Part shown: positions 34,500-44,586 of the stretch, one piece after another
Numbering within the stretch: position 1 is the stretch's first letter
Layout of the letters: the number at the start of each line of letters is the position of its first letter
Assembly (NCBI GenBank): GCA_015847255.1
Contig: JADLZK010009294.1
Location: 558,001 to 622,000, forward strand
Origin: Hyparrhenia diplandra
Taxonomy: Eukaryota > Streptophyta > Magnoliopsida > Poales > Poaceae
DNA length: 64,000 bases
Reading direction: 5' to 3'
The notes under the pieces: generated by a model
What the model saw: the letters and a program-made list of their open reading frames with translations, nothing else
Told to the model about the DNA's origin: nothing
The model's database searches: none
Program-made: the position numbers and the translations under genes

Positions 34500-36171
34500 T
34501 GAAGATGGATCCGGTGGTCTTAGGGTCGGGTAGGCGGCAGTCCGCGGGGCTCCTCAAAGATGCCCCTAGTACCGAAGAAGTAGCCGGTCCAGGATTGGCT
34601 AGGCCGTCGGCGCGAGGGCAGAACAGGCAGCTGGCTTGGCGCCGCCCGATGACGAGGAGCCAAGGCCTTGCCACGTGACGCGCTGGTCGCCGCGGATGAA
34701 CGACATGCTACGGCGCTCAAAGTCCCAGCCCAACGTGATGCCGAAACAGCTCATGGAGAACTCCTCGGTGCCGATCGAGATAGGCACATTGTGGGCGATG
34801 CCCCGGCATTGCACCCGTTGCCGTTGGCCATGAGCACCACAGCGCCGGGCGAGGGTCCGTGGCGAAGCCGGAGCCGAGCATAGAGGTCGGCGTGCATGAA
34901 GATGGTCGTGGAGCCGTAATCGAGGAGGGAAACAAGCGGATGGCCCTTGACGGTGACAGAGGATCATGGCGTTCTCCACGCCGAACCCCGTAAAAAGCAC
35001 ATGTAGGGACACCTAAGGCGTAGTCGTGCCGATCGGAGCGGCCGGAGCACCATCGGATTCGGGTCAGGTGAACGACCACCGGCTCGTCCTAGAATGCCAT
35101 GGCAGCCGCGACCTCAACCGCACCTCCGCATCCACGTATTCATCATTGAGGAGGTAGAAGAGGCGCCGACACACATGCTCGTGCACGTAAGGCTCATCAC
35201 AATTGAAGCGAGAGGCCCCGCGGCGCCGCTCCTATTTCTACCGGAGACAAGGGTCAGAACCGCGAAGGTGTGGCTGCGGTGGTAGGGGCAGTCCCGCCGG
35301 GCGTGGCAGCCGAGGGGGCGACCGGGCCCCGAGGTGGCGCCGACAGAGTGGGCGCTTGTCGGGGCCCGCACCCCGCATTGTGGTAGCGCGGGCAGCGCCT
35401 GGTACGCGGTCGCACGGCGCCGAACGCCCGCGCGGAGTACATCACCATCTAGAGATCCGGGGATGGCACATCTCCACGCCTACCCGAATGTGTTCCGGAA
35501 GGCCACCCACGAACAGCTTGGACTTCGGGCGGGGGCCGAGGTCGTCGTCGGTGTGGCAAAGCACGGCATTGTAGTGCTCGGAATACACCTGGACTGTCGA
35601 AGTGAACGTGAGGCATGCAAGTTCTACAAGACGCGTCCCTTGTGTCGGCGACCCGAACTATAGCTGGCACAAGGCGTGGAAACGCTCCCAAGTTCATGCC
35701 TTCATCGTGTTTTGAGCATAATACCACGTCGTGGTGGCGCCACGGAGGTGGTAAGACGCCACCCAATTACGATCCAAGGCCAAGGTGCGTTGGTCGCGGA
35801 AGAACAACTCACAATGGTTGAACCAGTTCGGAGGGTCCACCCCACCATCGAATGTCGGGAACTCCGGTTTGTAGAACCGGGCGGGCGTGGGCGTGCCGGT
35901 GGCTCTGAGCCAGCGGTGATGTCTTCGTCAAGCATGTCCTTTGAGGTGGGAGCTACACCTAGGCCGTCTGCATGACCGCCACGTTGTGGTTGGTGTCGGC
36001 GATGCTATGAGTGAAGTCGACGATGTTTTGGGCTCGGGATTCCAACATGATAGCTCCCCCAGACGGCGAAGATGCATCGGAGAGGACCGACGAATCAATT
36101 GGAGCCACGCGCCGGAGAGGACAGGCGAGGTTAGCGGGACCGGGCGGGAAGAGGGCGACATCTCGATACCA
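34500..36171 (-). pseudogene. Ty3/gypsy gag and protease remnants
   Basis: Minus strand, right to left. A primer-binding site reads TGGTATCGAGAT (36171-36160). Gag frames include PPNWFNHCELFFRDQRTLAL-like residues near 35850-35780 and ATTTWYYAQNT near 35740-35705. A poor zinc-knuckle region lies near 35330-35270, and a retropepsin-like stretch HPLVSLLDYGSTTIFMHADL near 34950-34890 has an altered active site. Reverse transcriptase and integrase are absent, and many frameshifts are present. Confidence 0.75.
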
Positions 36172-36174
36172 AGC

Positions 36175-36537
36175 TGTAGGGTTCCTAGCCCTACCGCAGA
36201 GGGGACGGAGGTTGTAGGGATGAGAGGGCGGTGGTTGCAGTCGGCGTGGTGGCTGCGGCGCATGCGCGAGGGAGAGGAGGTGGTGGCAGCTAGGGCAAAC
36301 TCCCGGCTCCCCTGAGGAAGCCAGAAACAATTATAGTAATTCTGCTTAATGTTCCCAACGGGTGATTACATTATTTATACTCTCACCTAATAACGGAAGT
36401 AATATATCTAAGGACTCTAATCAAGCTAAATAATAATAGATTGGGCCTCCAGCCTATGACTCGCGCGGCTCATTAGCCACCACGCCGGCCATACTTGATG
36501 CCGTGCATAATAGAACACAAGGGCTTGGAAAAAAACA
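36175..36537 (-). repeat. probable gypsy 5' LTR (approximate)
   Basis: Begins TGTAGGG three bases beyond the primer-binding site. The right end is a guess. It does not match the LTR at 33221-33535, so the two may belong to different elements. Confidence 0.4.
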
Positions 36538-37176
36538 TAAGCAAAGTCTATTATTACTTATCCATCCTTTTTAGTTTAGATAATGAACCAGTCTCATCCT
36601 TTTAATAGAGGAATCAGACCACATTATTATTACAACAGCCACACCACAACAAAAGTACTGGGTTTACATAATGAATTTGAATCATAACTCAATTCTTGAA
36701 ACAAAAAGCCATTCAAATGGCACGAAGAAAATGCATAGCCACATTTTAAGGCTTACGGTATGCCTGCAAATGTCAGCTCCTTTAGATCCTCAAACAATTG
36801 AAATTGGGCTAAAACCAAAACCAAGGCTTTCCCCTGAATACGACCTGCTTGCAAAATAGTTTTGGGTCAATATTTGTCAAAGACAACTTTGTTCCATATT
36901 AGCAAGATAAACAAACAGAGGGCTGCTACACCTGTCAATAGAAAGGATATAAAATATTTATCCTCTGCAGGATACTAATAGGCATTAAATAAGTTTTGGA
37001 TGTTGTGGTTTAAGACCTCTCCATCCATTCTTGACAGAAAACCAAAATCAATTGGTTAGATTTTATGGTGCAAATAAATGAAACGACGGAAGTATGTGGG
37101 TCCAAATATAAACTTCTCTCAGAATTATTAGAAAATTTTGAGTAATGTTCGTTTTTTTCCTGGTTTGTACGATCAG
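36538..37176. other. residual intron before exon 9
   Basis: AT-rich, with no element ends recognised. Ends in a T-rich tract and ATCAG acceptor. Confidence 0.5.
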
Positions 37177-37278
37177 ATACAACACTTCGGAATGTTCAGA
37201 TCTTACTTTCATTCATTTCCTGCGGCCTTTAATAAATGCTTGATTCCTTCTAATGGAAAGAAGATTAAATCTTCCCAG
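37177..37278 (+). CDS. callose synthase exon 9
   Basis: 34 codons: IQHFGMFRSYFHSFPAAFNK then CLIPSNGKKIKSSQ. Matches the family's LGMLRSRFxxxPxAFN. The donor is GCAAGT, a GC-AG intron. Frame is open and joins exon 10 in phase. Confidence 0.9.
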
Positions 37279-37377
37279 GCAAGTATTAAGCATGTTACTT
37301 AGTATATCTTTTACGTTTCTATTCTGAGAATGGAATACCCATTTTTTGTTTTATCTGACGACACCATTAATGTTCAG

Positions 37378-37563
37378 GCTCCTACTGATAAAGAAAATCA
37401 TGTGAATGCTGCAAGATTTGCTACAATGTGGAACTTAATTATCATGAGTTTCCGTGAAGAGGATCTCATTGATAACAGGGAGATGGATTTGCTACTTGTT
37501 CCTTACTTTCAAGATAGTGACTTGGGCATCTTCCACTGGCCACCTTTCCTTCTTGCTAGCAAG
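37378..37563 (+). CDS. callose synthase exon 10
   Basis: 62 codons including AARFATMWNLIIMSFREEDL, IDNREMDLLLVPY and WPPFLLASK. Matches AxFAxxWNxIIxSFREEDLIxxREMDLLLVP. Confidence 0.95.
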
Positions 37564-37642
37564 GTGTTTCATAATGACTCTTTAATTTCACTAACTCCTG
37601 TTTTTGTGGATCAAAGTTTATTTGTTTGTTTATGGATTGTAG

Positions 37643-37803
37643 ATTCCAATAGCTTTGGATATGGTGGCAAATAGTGGAGGAAAAGACCGTGATGTGATGA
37701 GGAGAATTGTGATGGATCAATATATGTACTCTGCTATTAGAGAATGCTATATGTCATTTCGAAATATCACAAATATTTTGGTGTTCGGCCAATGTGAGAA
37801 AGC
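37643..37803 (+). CDS. callose synthase exon 11
   Basis: 53 codons plus two bases: IPIALDMVANSGGKDRD, then YMYSAIRECYMSFRNI and VFGQCEK. Family blocks IPIALDMA and SAVxECYxSFR are clear. Confidence 0.93.
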
Positions 37804-38523
37804 GTATGTTCTTATCTTATCAAGATCTTTGTATGATTGTCGAATATGGTATTAGTTACTCTTTTGCTAAGGAGTCAAACAACTATATAGATCTATTGAT
37901 AGCTAGTTCCTAGGCGTGGAAGCACCTTTGGTTTGGTTGGAGTTGTCGGTGTTCCACCTATTTGTTAAGAATATAGTGTCCTGGCTAGAGATTAATTTTT
38001 CTCATCTGAAAAGTAGCCCCTACTCCACAGTGAAACTTCCAATACTGATATATGCACTGATTATAAACTAATACATTTTTTTTTTACTTTAAATATTCCA
38101 TATTCCAATGAAGCCCCCTAGTACTACATGCAATATTTAGATTCGAATGCAAAAAAATCTGTGAAATGAGTTCTAATACAGTTGTTCTCAGCATCATCAA
38201 AATAATTTATGCTTTATTTCCCTATTACTTCAAGCCGTTGCAATACAAAATGGTACTTCATTTCCATTTTCATATCATTTCTTGTTTATACATGTTGAAC
38301 TTTTTTTTTTTTTTTTTTTGGGGGGTAGGGGGTATTTGAGTGAGTTCGGAATATTTTTACACTATGTGCATGTGTGTGATTTATTCTCTTCTATCATTTA
38401 CCAAGCATAATTTCTCAATTATTTTAACATTAATGGATAATCATCTAATAGAAGAGGGTCTTATTTCATCATCTGATGACCCTAGCTCTATGCCTCTTAA
38501 CAAACATGTGAACCATATTTCAG

Positions 38524-38646
38524 TGTTATGCAAAACATATTTGAAGTCGTGGATAAACATATAAGAGAAGCAACATTAATAGAAGATTTGAACTTGATGA
38601 AGCTTCGAACCTGACCAGAAAATTTGTCGAGCTACTGGAGTTACTG
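38524..38646 (+). CDS. callose synthase exon 12 with -1 frameshift
   Basis: Opens with IFEVVDKHIREATLIEDL and closes, in another frame, with LTRKFVELLELL. Family spacing (LIxDFxMxxLPxLxxxFVKLI) needs one more base at about 38611, where CC would be CCC. As it stands the frame meets TGA at 38612-38614. Confidence 0.88.
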
Positions 38647-38727
38647 GTATAAACCTTAGTTCTCTCTTTTTATTGGTTGTGTGTTCACAAAGGATCAGAT
38701 TTCACCGTAGCAATCTATTGAAAATAG

Positions 38728-38831
38728 CTAAAGAATAAGGAAGAAGACCATGGTCGAGTGGTCCTTTTGTTCCAAGATATGCTTGAGGTGGTCACAACGG
38801 ATATATTTGAGGAGCAACTTCTGCTTGGCCG
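38728..38831 (+). CDS. callose synthase exon 13
   Basis: 34 codons plus two bases, LKNKEEDHGRVVLLFQDMLE then VVTTDIFEEQLLLG. Matches FQDMLEVVTRDIM. Ends at GTGAGG. Confidence 0.92.
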
Positions 38832-39131
38832 GTGAGGATCTATTCCTACTCTTATAGTAAAATGTATTACAGTAGGAATGTCGTGATACATAGTTGTGTC
38901 CATGCATTTGGTCTCCACCATATCTATGTTATCGCCAACTAGAGCTTCTAGCTTTATTATTGCTTATTAGTTTGATAATTGTATGTTAAAATTGTTTCTT
39001 GGGCTATATTATTTGTTTCATTATTACAGTATATGTTCTTCTATACAATTTATTTGCATTCAGTGCTTTATTTTTTATTTACTCTCTCGAACATTGGAGT
39101 ATCTCATTTAAACTTGTTATTGTTTCCTAAG

Positions 39132-39234
39132 TTTTTCGGACACACATACATATGGAAAAACTGCACCATTCAATCAATTGTTTACTACTGGTATTATGTT
39201 CCCTGTGGAGGAATCACCTGCATGGTCTGAAAAG
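39132..39234 (+). CDS. callose synthase exon 14
   Basis: One base plus 34 codons, FSDTHTYGKTAPFNQLFTTG then IMFPVEESPAWSEK, ending at GTTTGA. Corresponds to QLFASxGAIxFPxxxxxAWxEK, the entry to the glucan synthase domain. Confidence 0.88.
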
Positions 39235-39359
39235 GTTTGATTTTTTTCGACATAACCCACCCATCCACACCACCCCACACACATTTATTTTCGTTGTCAT
39301 GAAATTCTTTTTACAGTGCCTGTCCTCTTGATATGGCACATGCTTTGTGTTGGTTCTAG

Positions 39360-39511
39360 ATAAAGAGGCTTCATCTTCTACTCACTATGAAGGAGTCGGC
39401 TATGGATGTCCCTATGAACCTTGAAGCTAGAAGGCGGATGTTATTCTTTACAAATTCTCTTTTTATGATGATGCCTTGTGCTCCAAAAGTCCAGAATATG
39501 TTGCCCTTCTG
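39360..39511 (+). CDS. callose synthase exon 15
   Basis: 50 codons plus two bases: IKRLHLLLTMKESAMDVPMN, LEARRRMLFFTNSLFMMMP, APKVQNMLPF. A hallmark block of plant callose synthases. Confidence 0.96.
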
Positions 39512-39852
39512 GTAAGTTCTACAAAGTGATTACCCATTTGTGTATTTCAACTCCATGCATACGATTACCACTAACCTATGGACCTCTCAAATTAAGAATG
39601 GCACCCTCTCTCTTTGGTATTATAGCCCACAATTCCCATCCAAACTCCCTAGAGAGTCCACGCTATCTGGCGAAATCTTCTTCCTAAAGCCAGTCTCTCG
39701 ATCCTTTCAATTGTTCTATCTATAGACCTAGCTCCTTGATAAAATCTCCTTTAATATCTATGTAACGGTCTGTCCCATAGAGAGTTCTTCGTGTTAGAAT
39801 GCTCAAGCGAGTTCTTACAATGGAAGAACGAAAGAGAAATGGTAGGAGAGAC

Positions 39853-40800
39853 TGTTGGTGTTCATCCCCTCTATAGGAGCTTCTACCGGATCCGGCCCCT
39901 TTGCCGAGTCTTATATCCTAGAGGGTTACTGGGAGTATCGTTTTTTGGGAGCTCCCTTGGCCATCAAGGGAACACTCAGGTTTCGAGTCCTAATCTTTGA
40001 GTTGTTGGAGGCGTCTGGTGTTGTTTTCTCTTCTTATGGGGTTGTTGGAGGTGTCTGGTGTTGTTTTTTCTTCTTATGGTTGTGGCCGACAGTGCTGAAC
40101 CATCTCGAGCACCACCTGCAAAAGCCTGGAGCTGTCCTAATCTTTGAATTGTTGGAGGCGTCTGGTATTGTTTTGTCTTCTTATGGTTGTGGCCGATAGT
40201 GATAAACCATCTCGGTACTGCCTGCAAAAGCCTGGAGCTGACCATCAGAGCCTAGAGATGTCGTTATGCCTCACCTAAGTGCATAGTCCCCATTGTGTGT
40301 GTTGTACACCAAGGGAGTGATGGCCCTCGGGGTTGACTGACTGGTAGGACCCGCATGTGCCATCTCCTTCCTCATGTAGATATGGCATGCGTCTCCTTGT
40401 CATGTTGCATCATACCCTAGGTGTGACCCTGAACCTAGAGTGGCCAACATAGCCTCGCGGGGGCGAGGAGACACTGCTCTAGCAAGGCCTATGTTAAGAT
40501 CCTTGGATCATTTGGGGATAACCATTGCTAGGAAGATGGTTGGGCAAAGTCGGAGTGGAGGGAGACTAGAGTACTTTTGGGTGATCGGATTAGTTTTTCT
40601 TTATTGCTTGATTGTAAGGAGATATACTATCCTTATATGGACGATCCTAGAGTTAAGTGAGCAATGTGATCTAATCTAGTCTCTTTCCTAATCCTTATAT
40701 ATCCCTTCCTCATACGATGTGCTACAGTACAGGTATTGTTCACGCCAACCTAGGCTCGCTATGAGTGGTAGGTGGCCTGGTCCCTCGGCTACCCATAACA
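39853..40800 (-). repeat. solo or terminal LTR, gypsy-type
   Basis: 948 bp, TGTTGGTG to CCATAACA. On its right side the minus strand reads GAAAGAGGGGAGAAG (40801-40816), a polypurine tract, so a little of the internal region remains. No coding region or partner LTR in this 1.8-kb intron. Confidence 0.65.
39985..40232 (+). repeat. tandem repeats inside the LTR
   Basis: Three diverged units built on GTTGGAGG-GTCTGGT-TTGTTTT-TCTTCTTATGG. Two of them also share the following TTGTGGCCGA...AAAAGCCTGGAGCTG block (ending about 40133 and 40238). Confidence 0.75.
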
Positions 40801-41328
40801 CTTCTCCCCTCTTTCAGAGCAGCTCACCTACGGGCTGCCATATACCTACTTGACTCGACCTATGATTAAGACTTTTACATCTAGGCTTACCTTCACTATT
40901 TAAAACTAAAATACAAAGTAAATTTGGGTTGCAACTAGGTCCTCCTAGACCTCATGGGAATATCCTAACAACTAAATTTGGGTTTTATGAAACCATGGCT
41001 AAGCATGTGGTTCTTGCTTCAAAAGTTTGGTTTGTCATAGTGGCATCACAACCTGGTAGCTGCTATCTTCTCTAGTTGTTGCCATGCTTTCAAAAGGGTT
41101 CACAAACCAAGGAAAGGTTCTTCTTATCACATGATAGCTCTTGAAGCATTGTATGAATACAATATGCTTGGGTATTCAGTTATTTATGATTTGAATTTTG
41201 AGTAACATTAAGTTACCATTTTTTGTTTATTTGTATTTGAAATCAATCTCACTACAATACTTTTACAAGGTATATGTTTGAGTCCATCTGACTTCGTTCT
41301 TGTTTCTGAAACAATTTCTAAACTACAG

Positions 41329-41438
41329 CGTCTTGACTCATTACCATGACGAAGATGTTCTTTTCTCATTAGATGATATCAAAGAGCAAAATGATGACGG
41401 AGTTTCTATTCTTTTCTATTTGCAAAAGATTTACCAAG
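41329..41438 (+). CDS. callose synthase exon 16
   Basis: One base, 36 codons, one base: VLTHYHDEDVLFSLDDI, DDGVSILFYLQKIYQ. Matches SVLTPYYxEDVLFS and SILFYLQKIYPDEW. Confidence 0.95.
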
Positions 41439-41544
41439 GTTTTCTCTAAACATATCATATTGATTGGTATATCATGAGAATTTATGTGGTTTTATCTTCT
41501 GATGACATTAGCGCTGAGGTTTTATTTCACTAACTTTTGTGAAG

Positions 41545-41668
41545 ATGAATGGAAAAATTTCCTTGAAAGGGTGAGGTGCAAGGATGAGGAAGAGCTCCAC
41601 ATGGATGAAACATCGAAAGAGCTTTCGTCTTTGGGCATCACATAGGGCGCCAACACTAACTAGAACTA
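41545..41668 (+). CDS. callose synthase exon 17 with +1 frameshift
   Basis: EWKNFLERVRCKDEEEL is in frame. After Glu-Leu an extra T (TTT at 41623-41625) shifts the frame, giving TAG at 41643-41645. The other frame restores RLWASHRAPTLTRT. The family has LRLWASYRGQTLTRT here, so Gly-Gln is also changed. Ends at GTAATT. Confidence 0.9.
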
Positions 41669-41801
41669 GTAATTTATAGATCTGTCTCACATAGCTGCCC
41701 TTTGTATTTTTGTTCTCTCTTGCATCATCATAAACATTACGTTAATTTCACGCTCAGTGCTTCAGTAACTTTTAGTGTCATTGTTTCTCTTATCTCCACA
41801 G

Positions 41802-41870
41802 TAAGAGGGATGATGTACTATAGAAAAGCTTTGGAGCTTCAAACTTTTCTTGATATGTCCAAAGAAGACG
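41802..41870 (+). CDS. callose synthase exon 18
   Basis: Two bases, 22 codons, one base: RGMMYYRKALELQTFLDMSK and ED. The RGMMYYRKALELQ block is near-invariant in the family. Confidence 0.97.
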
Positions 41871-41953
41871 GTATTGCGACTACCCTCTGTAAATGTTGTT
41901 CTGAATGTGACCATTGTGTCATATGCATTAACTTACATTATTGTTTTATTTAG

Positions 41954-42128
41954 AACTTATGAATGGCTACAGAACAACTGAACTGAGGTCTGAAGACTCA
42001 AACTTAATGGTTCAATGCAAGAGTATGGTTGACATGAAGTTCACATATGTTGTATCTTGCCAGCAATACGGAATCTATAAACGTTCTGGCAATCAACGTG
42101 CACATGACATTTTAAGATTAATGACAAG
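41954..42128 (+). CDS. callose synthase exon 19
   Basis: 57 codons with partial ends: VDMKFTYVVSCQQYGIYKRS and RAHDILRLMT. Matches ADMKFTYVVSCQxYG. Confidence 0.97.
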
Positions 42129-43505
42129 GTGAGTTTTGATTGAAGATTGAAAAGTCCTAATTTAGTTTATAAATGTGATCTTGTCTTGCCACTTAAATGA
42201 AAAGGAACATTACATTGTGGACCATCATTAATCTTACATGCAATTTTTCCAATATATGCTCTACTTTAGGAGTAATGGAAACAGACAAACAGCAGGTTTT
42301 TGTGGACACAGTTACAGTTCCACACCCAAAGAGCTAGATCATTCCGATAGCATGTAAATCAACTCACTACAAAACCTGAGGAATCCTGCTTCGCCATGAG
42401 AACCTACGAACGCCTCCAGGGAAGGAGTCCATATTGCAGCTCCACAAAAGATACTCTCTCGGCTACCTACACTTATTACCTTGGTCATGAGGTCAAGTAT
42501 AAGCTACATGCTGCGTCTTTATTGGGGAAAACTTAGTGTCATATAGAAGTGAGAAGAAATTAAGCAGAATAAAGAGCAATGTCTCTTAGACTTAGTGAAA
42601 TGTTATGGGTAAGGAACCTTTTGTCAGAACTAAATGTGCTTAGAAAATACCCTTTGAGGATTTGTGTGATGATTAAGTCAGTTATCAGTATTGTATATAA
42701 TCACGTTCAACATGACAGAGCCAAAACATGTAGCATGTAGCTTATATATACTGGATATAAATCTTGTAACTTAGGTGGTCAAATAGCTCTATTTTTTTCA
42801 CAACAGGCTTATTTGTAAAAGAATGTAATTTAGCATGTAGCAAGATGGGAATGGTAGATATCTATCATCCGTATTGAGGAGTGTTGGACCGTATTGTATG
42901 TAAGCCCAGCCCAAAGTAAGATACATATGTATGAATATAAGCAATAGAGTTCCAGACTTTCCCCAAATTCCACAAATTGCCAACCCGTTATTAGTCCTAG
43001 AAGCTGCTGCCGACTGCATTGAATAGGAACAGTCAATGGTCACGATATTTGTTATTATTCTTTTCTTTGCTACTTTTCATAGTATTAAAATCTCCTTTTT
43101 ATGATAGTGGGAAAGGGTTTCATTGACAAGAAGTTGCCCACATAGCCATTATTTTTTTTATTTCCTTTTTCATATGGCAGCAATTTGGCAAAGATAGTGC
43201 GCGCTGTCTCAAATGGACAAAATATTCTATGATGTTAAAGCACCATCCTTACTTTATTATAGTATATGTTGGCATCCGTCCTTATTTTGATCATGGAGTA
43301 AATAGTTTCCATCTTTCAGATCATCCATGTGTACACGGCACATATTTGTCTCCTCTTTTTCTTAACAATTAAATGTCGCATGCAATTGTTCATGGCACAT
43401 TACTTATTATTGTTACTACAATTGTTCTACTTCATTTATTTATTTCCTTTTAGATGTCACATATAAGATGTTATACTGCAAGTAACATGGTGGGTTGTTT
43501 GACAG
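42129..43505. other. 1.4-kb intron without recognised transposon
   Basis: AT-rich. A small stretch near 42340-42480 differs in composition but shows no coding motif or terminal repeats. Ends in a GACAG acceptor. Confidence 0.5.
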
Positions 43506-43647
43506 ATATCCATGGATTCGGGTTGCCTATATTGATGAAATTGAGGAGTGTAACACAAAACGAAACTCTACACAGAAGGTTTATTACTCAACTTTGGTGA
43601 AGGCCTCTATTACCAAGCCTAATGAGTCTGGTCAGAGTCATGATGAG
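43506..43647 (+). CDS. callose synthase exon 20
   Basis: One base plus 47 codons: YPWIRVAYIDEIEE, QKVYYSTLVKA. Matches YPSLRVAYIDEVEE and YYSVLVKA. The next intron is 5.1 kb. Confidence 0.96.
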
Positions 43648-44360
43648 GTATTTCGAGAAGCTCTCTGATACTCACATCACTGGACAAGCATAATAGTTCA
43701 TAATACGTACCCACCTTTGTTGTCCATAGCTAACGCAAAGTTCGTAGGGCGCATACCTTTTTGGTGTTATGAATTCCATTTCAATATTTTTTAACACTCA
43801 CTCGCAAAGATCACTAAGAGCCCAGCCCATTTACTGGAACCTTAGTTAGGCTCTGATCCTAACCCAAAGGTACAAGGCTTATAAGCTAGTGTAACCCTTA
43901 TTATATTTTAGACTAGCAAGTAGAACAGGGGTGACTAACACACAAAAGTGGCGTAAAGCAACAAAACACTTGTTTACGACCAAAAATGATACTTTCTGGT
44001 TTACCTAGGTAAACTGGATAGGGAGGTTTCACAAACAACATTACCCAATTTTGAAGATGAGCTCCAGTGATAAAATGTATTGCATTATTATTTCATATAT
44101 CTTGTCGAGGTGATTGAAATGCATATGGAACACCTAATTTGGAGCCTAGATGGGAGAATTATGTCCTTCGGAAGTGTGCACAAAAAACTGGGTAAACCGG
44201 CTTAAAGACATGGTTTTAGGTCCGATTTCTCTTAATCCCAGATGGGAGTCATGTTTCTTCACAACTAGGAGGATTCCCTGTGTGTAACCGCGGGTACGAA
44301 GGAGAAATATAAATGGGCTAGAATATTAACTAATAAGAATTAGGAGATGTATATGCATGG
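43648..44360. other. intron start, unassigned
   Basis: No coding similarity and no clear inverted or direct terminal repeats. Probably intron plus decayed repeat. Confidence 0.4.
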
Positions 44361-44586
44361 TGTTGGTAATTGTTAGACCAGCCTTAGTTGTAGGCATGGT
44401 GGAGTGCAGAGTGCCTACTGGCCACAGATTGTAGAGTGCCTACGGGCCACAGAGTTAGAGTGTGAGTGCGTGAGTAACTCTAGGCATGGAGACCTGACAT
44501 GGTTGGTCGGGGAAGGCTACATGCCTACTATATGTACTTGCACACAATAGTCTGAATACAATCAATCAATTCTGGGACATCTCTCA
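44361..44586 (+). repeat. copia G 5' LTR
   Basis: About 226 bp, TGTTGGTAAT to TCTCTCA, directly followed by TGGTATCAGCTGCC (44587-44600), a near-match to the initiator-Met primer-binding site. A repeated GAGTGCCTAC-GGCCACAGA block lies at 44409-44453. Confidence 0.8.

Noticed and set aside
38440..38520. In-frame acidic stretch EEGLISSSDDPSS just before exon 12
   Set aside because: It lies in the intron: exon 11 and exon 12 join in phase without it and the family has no counterpart.
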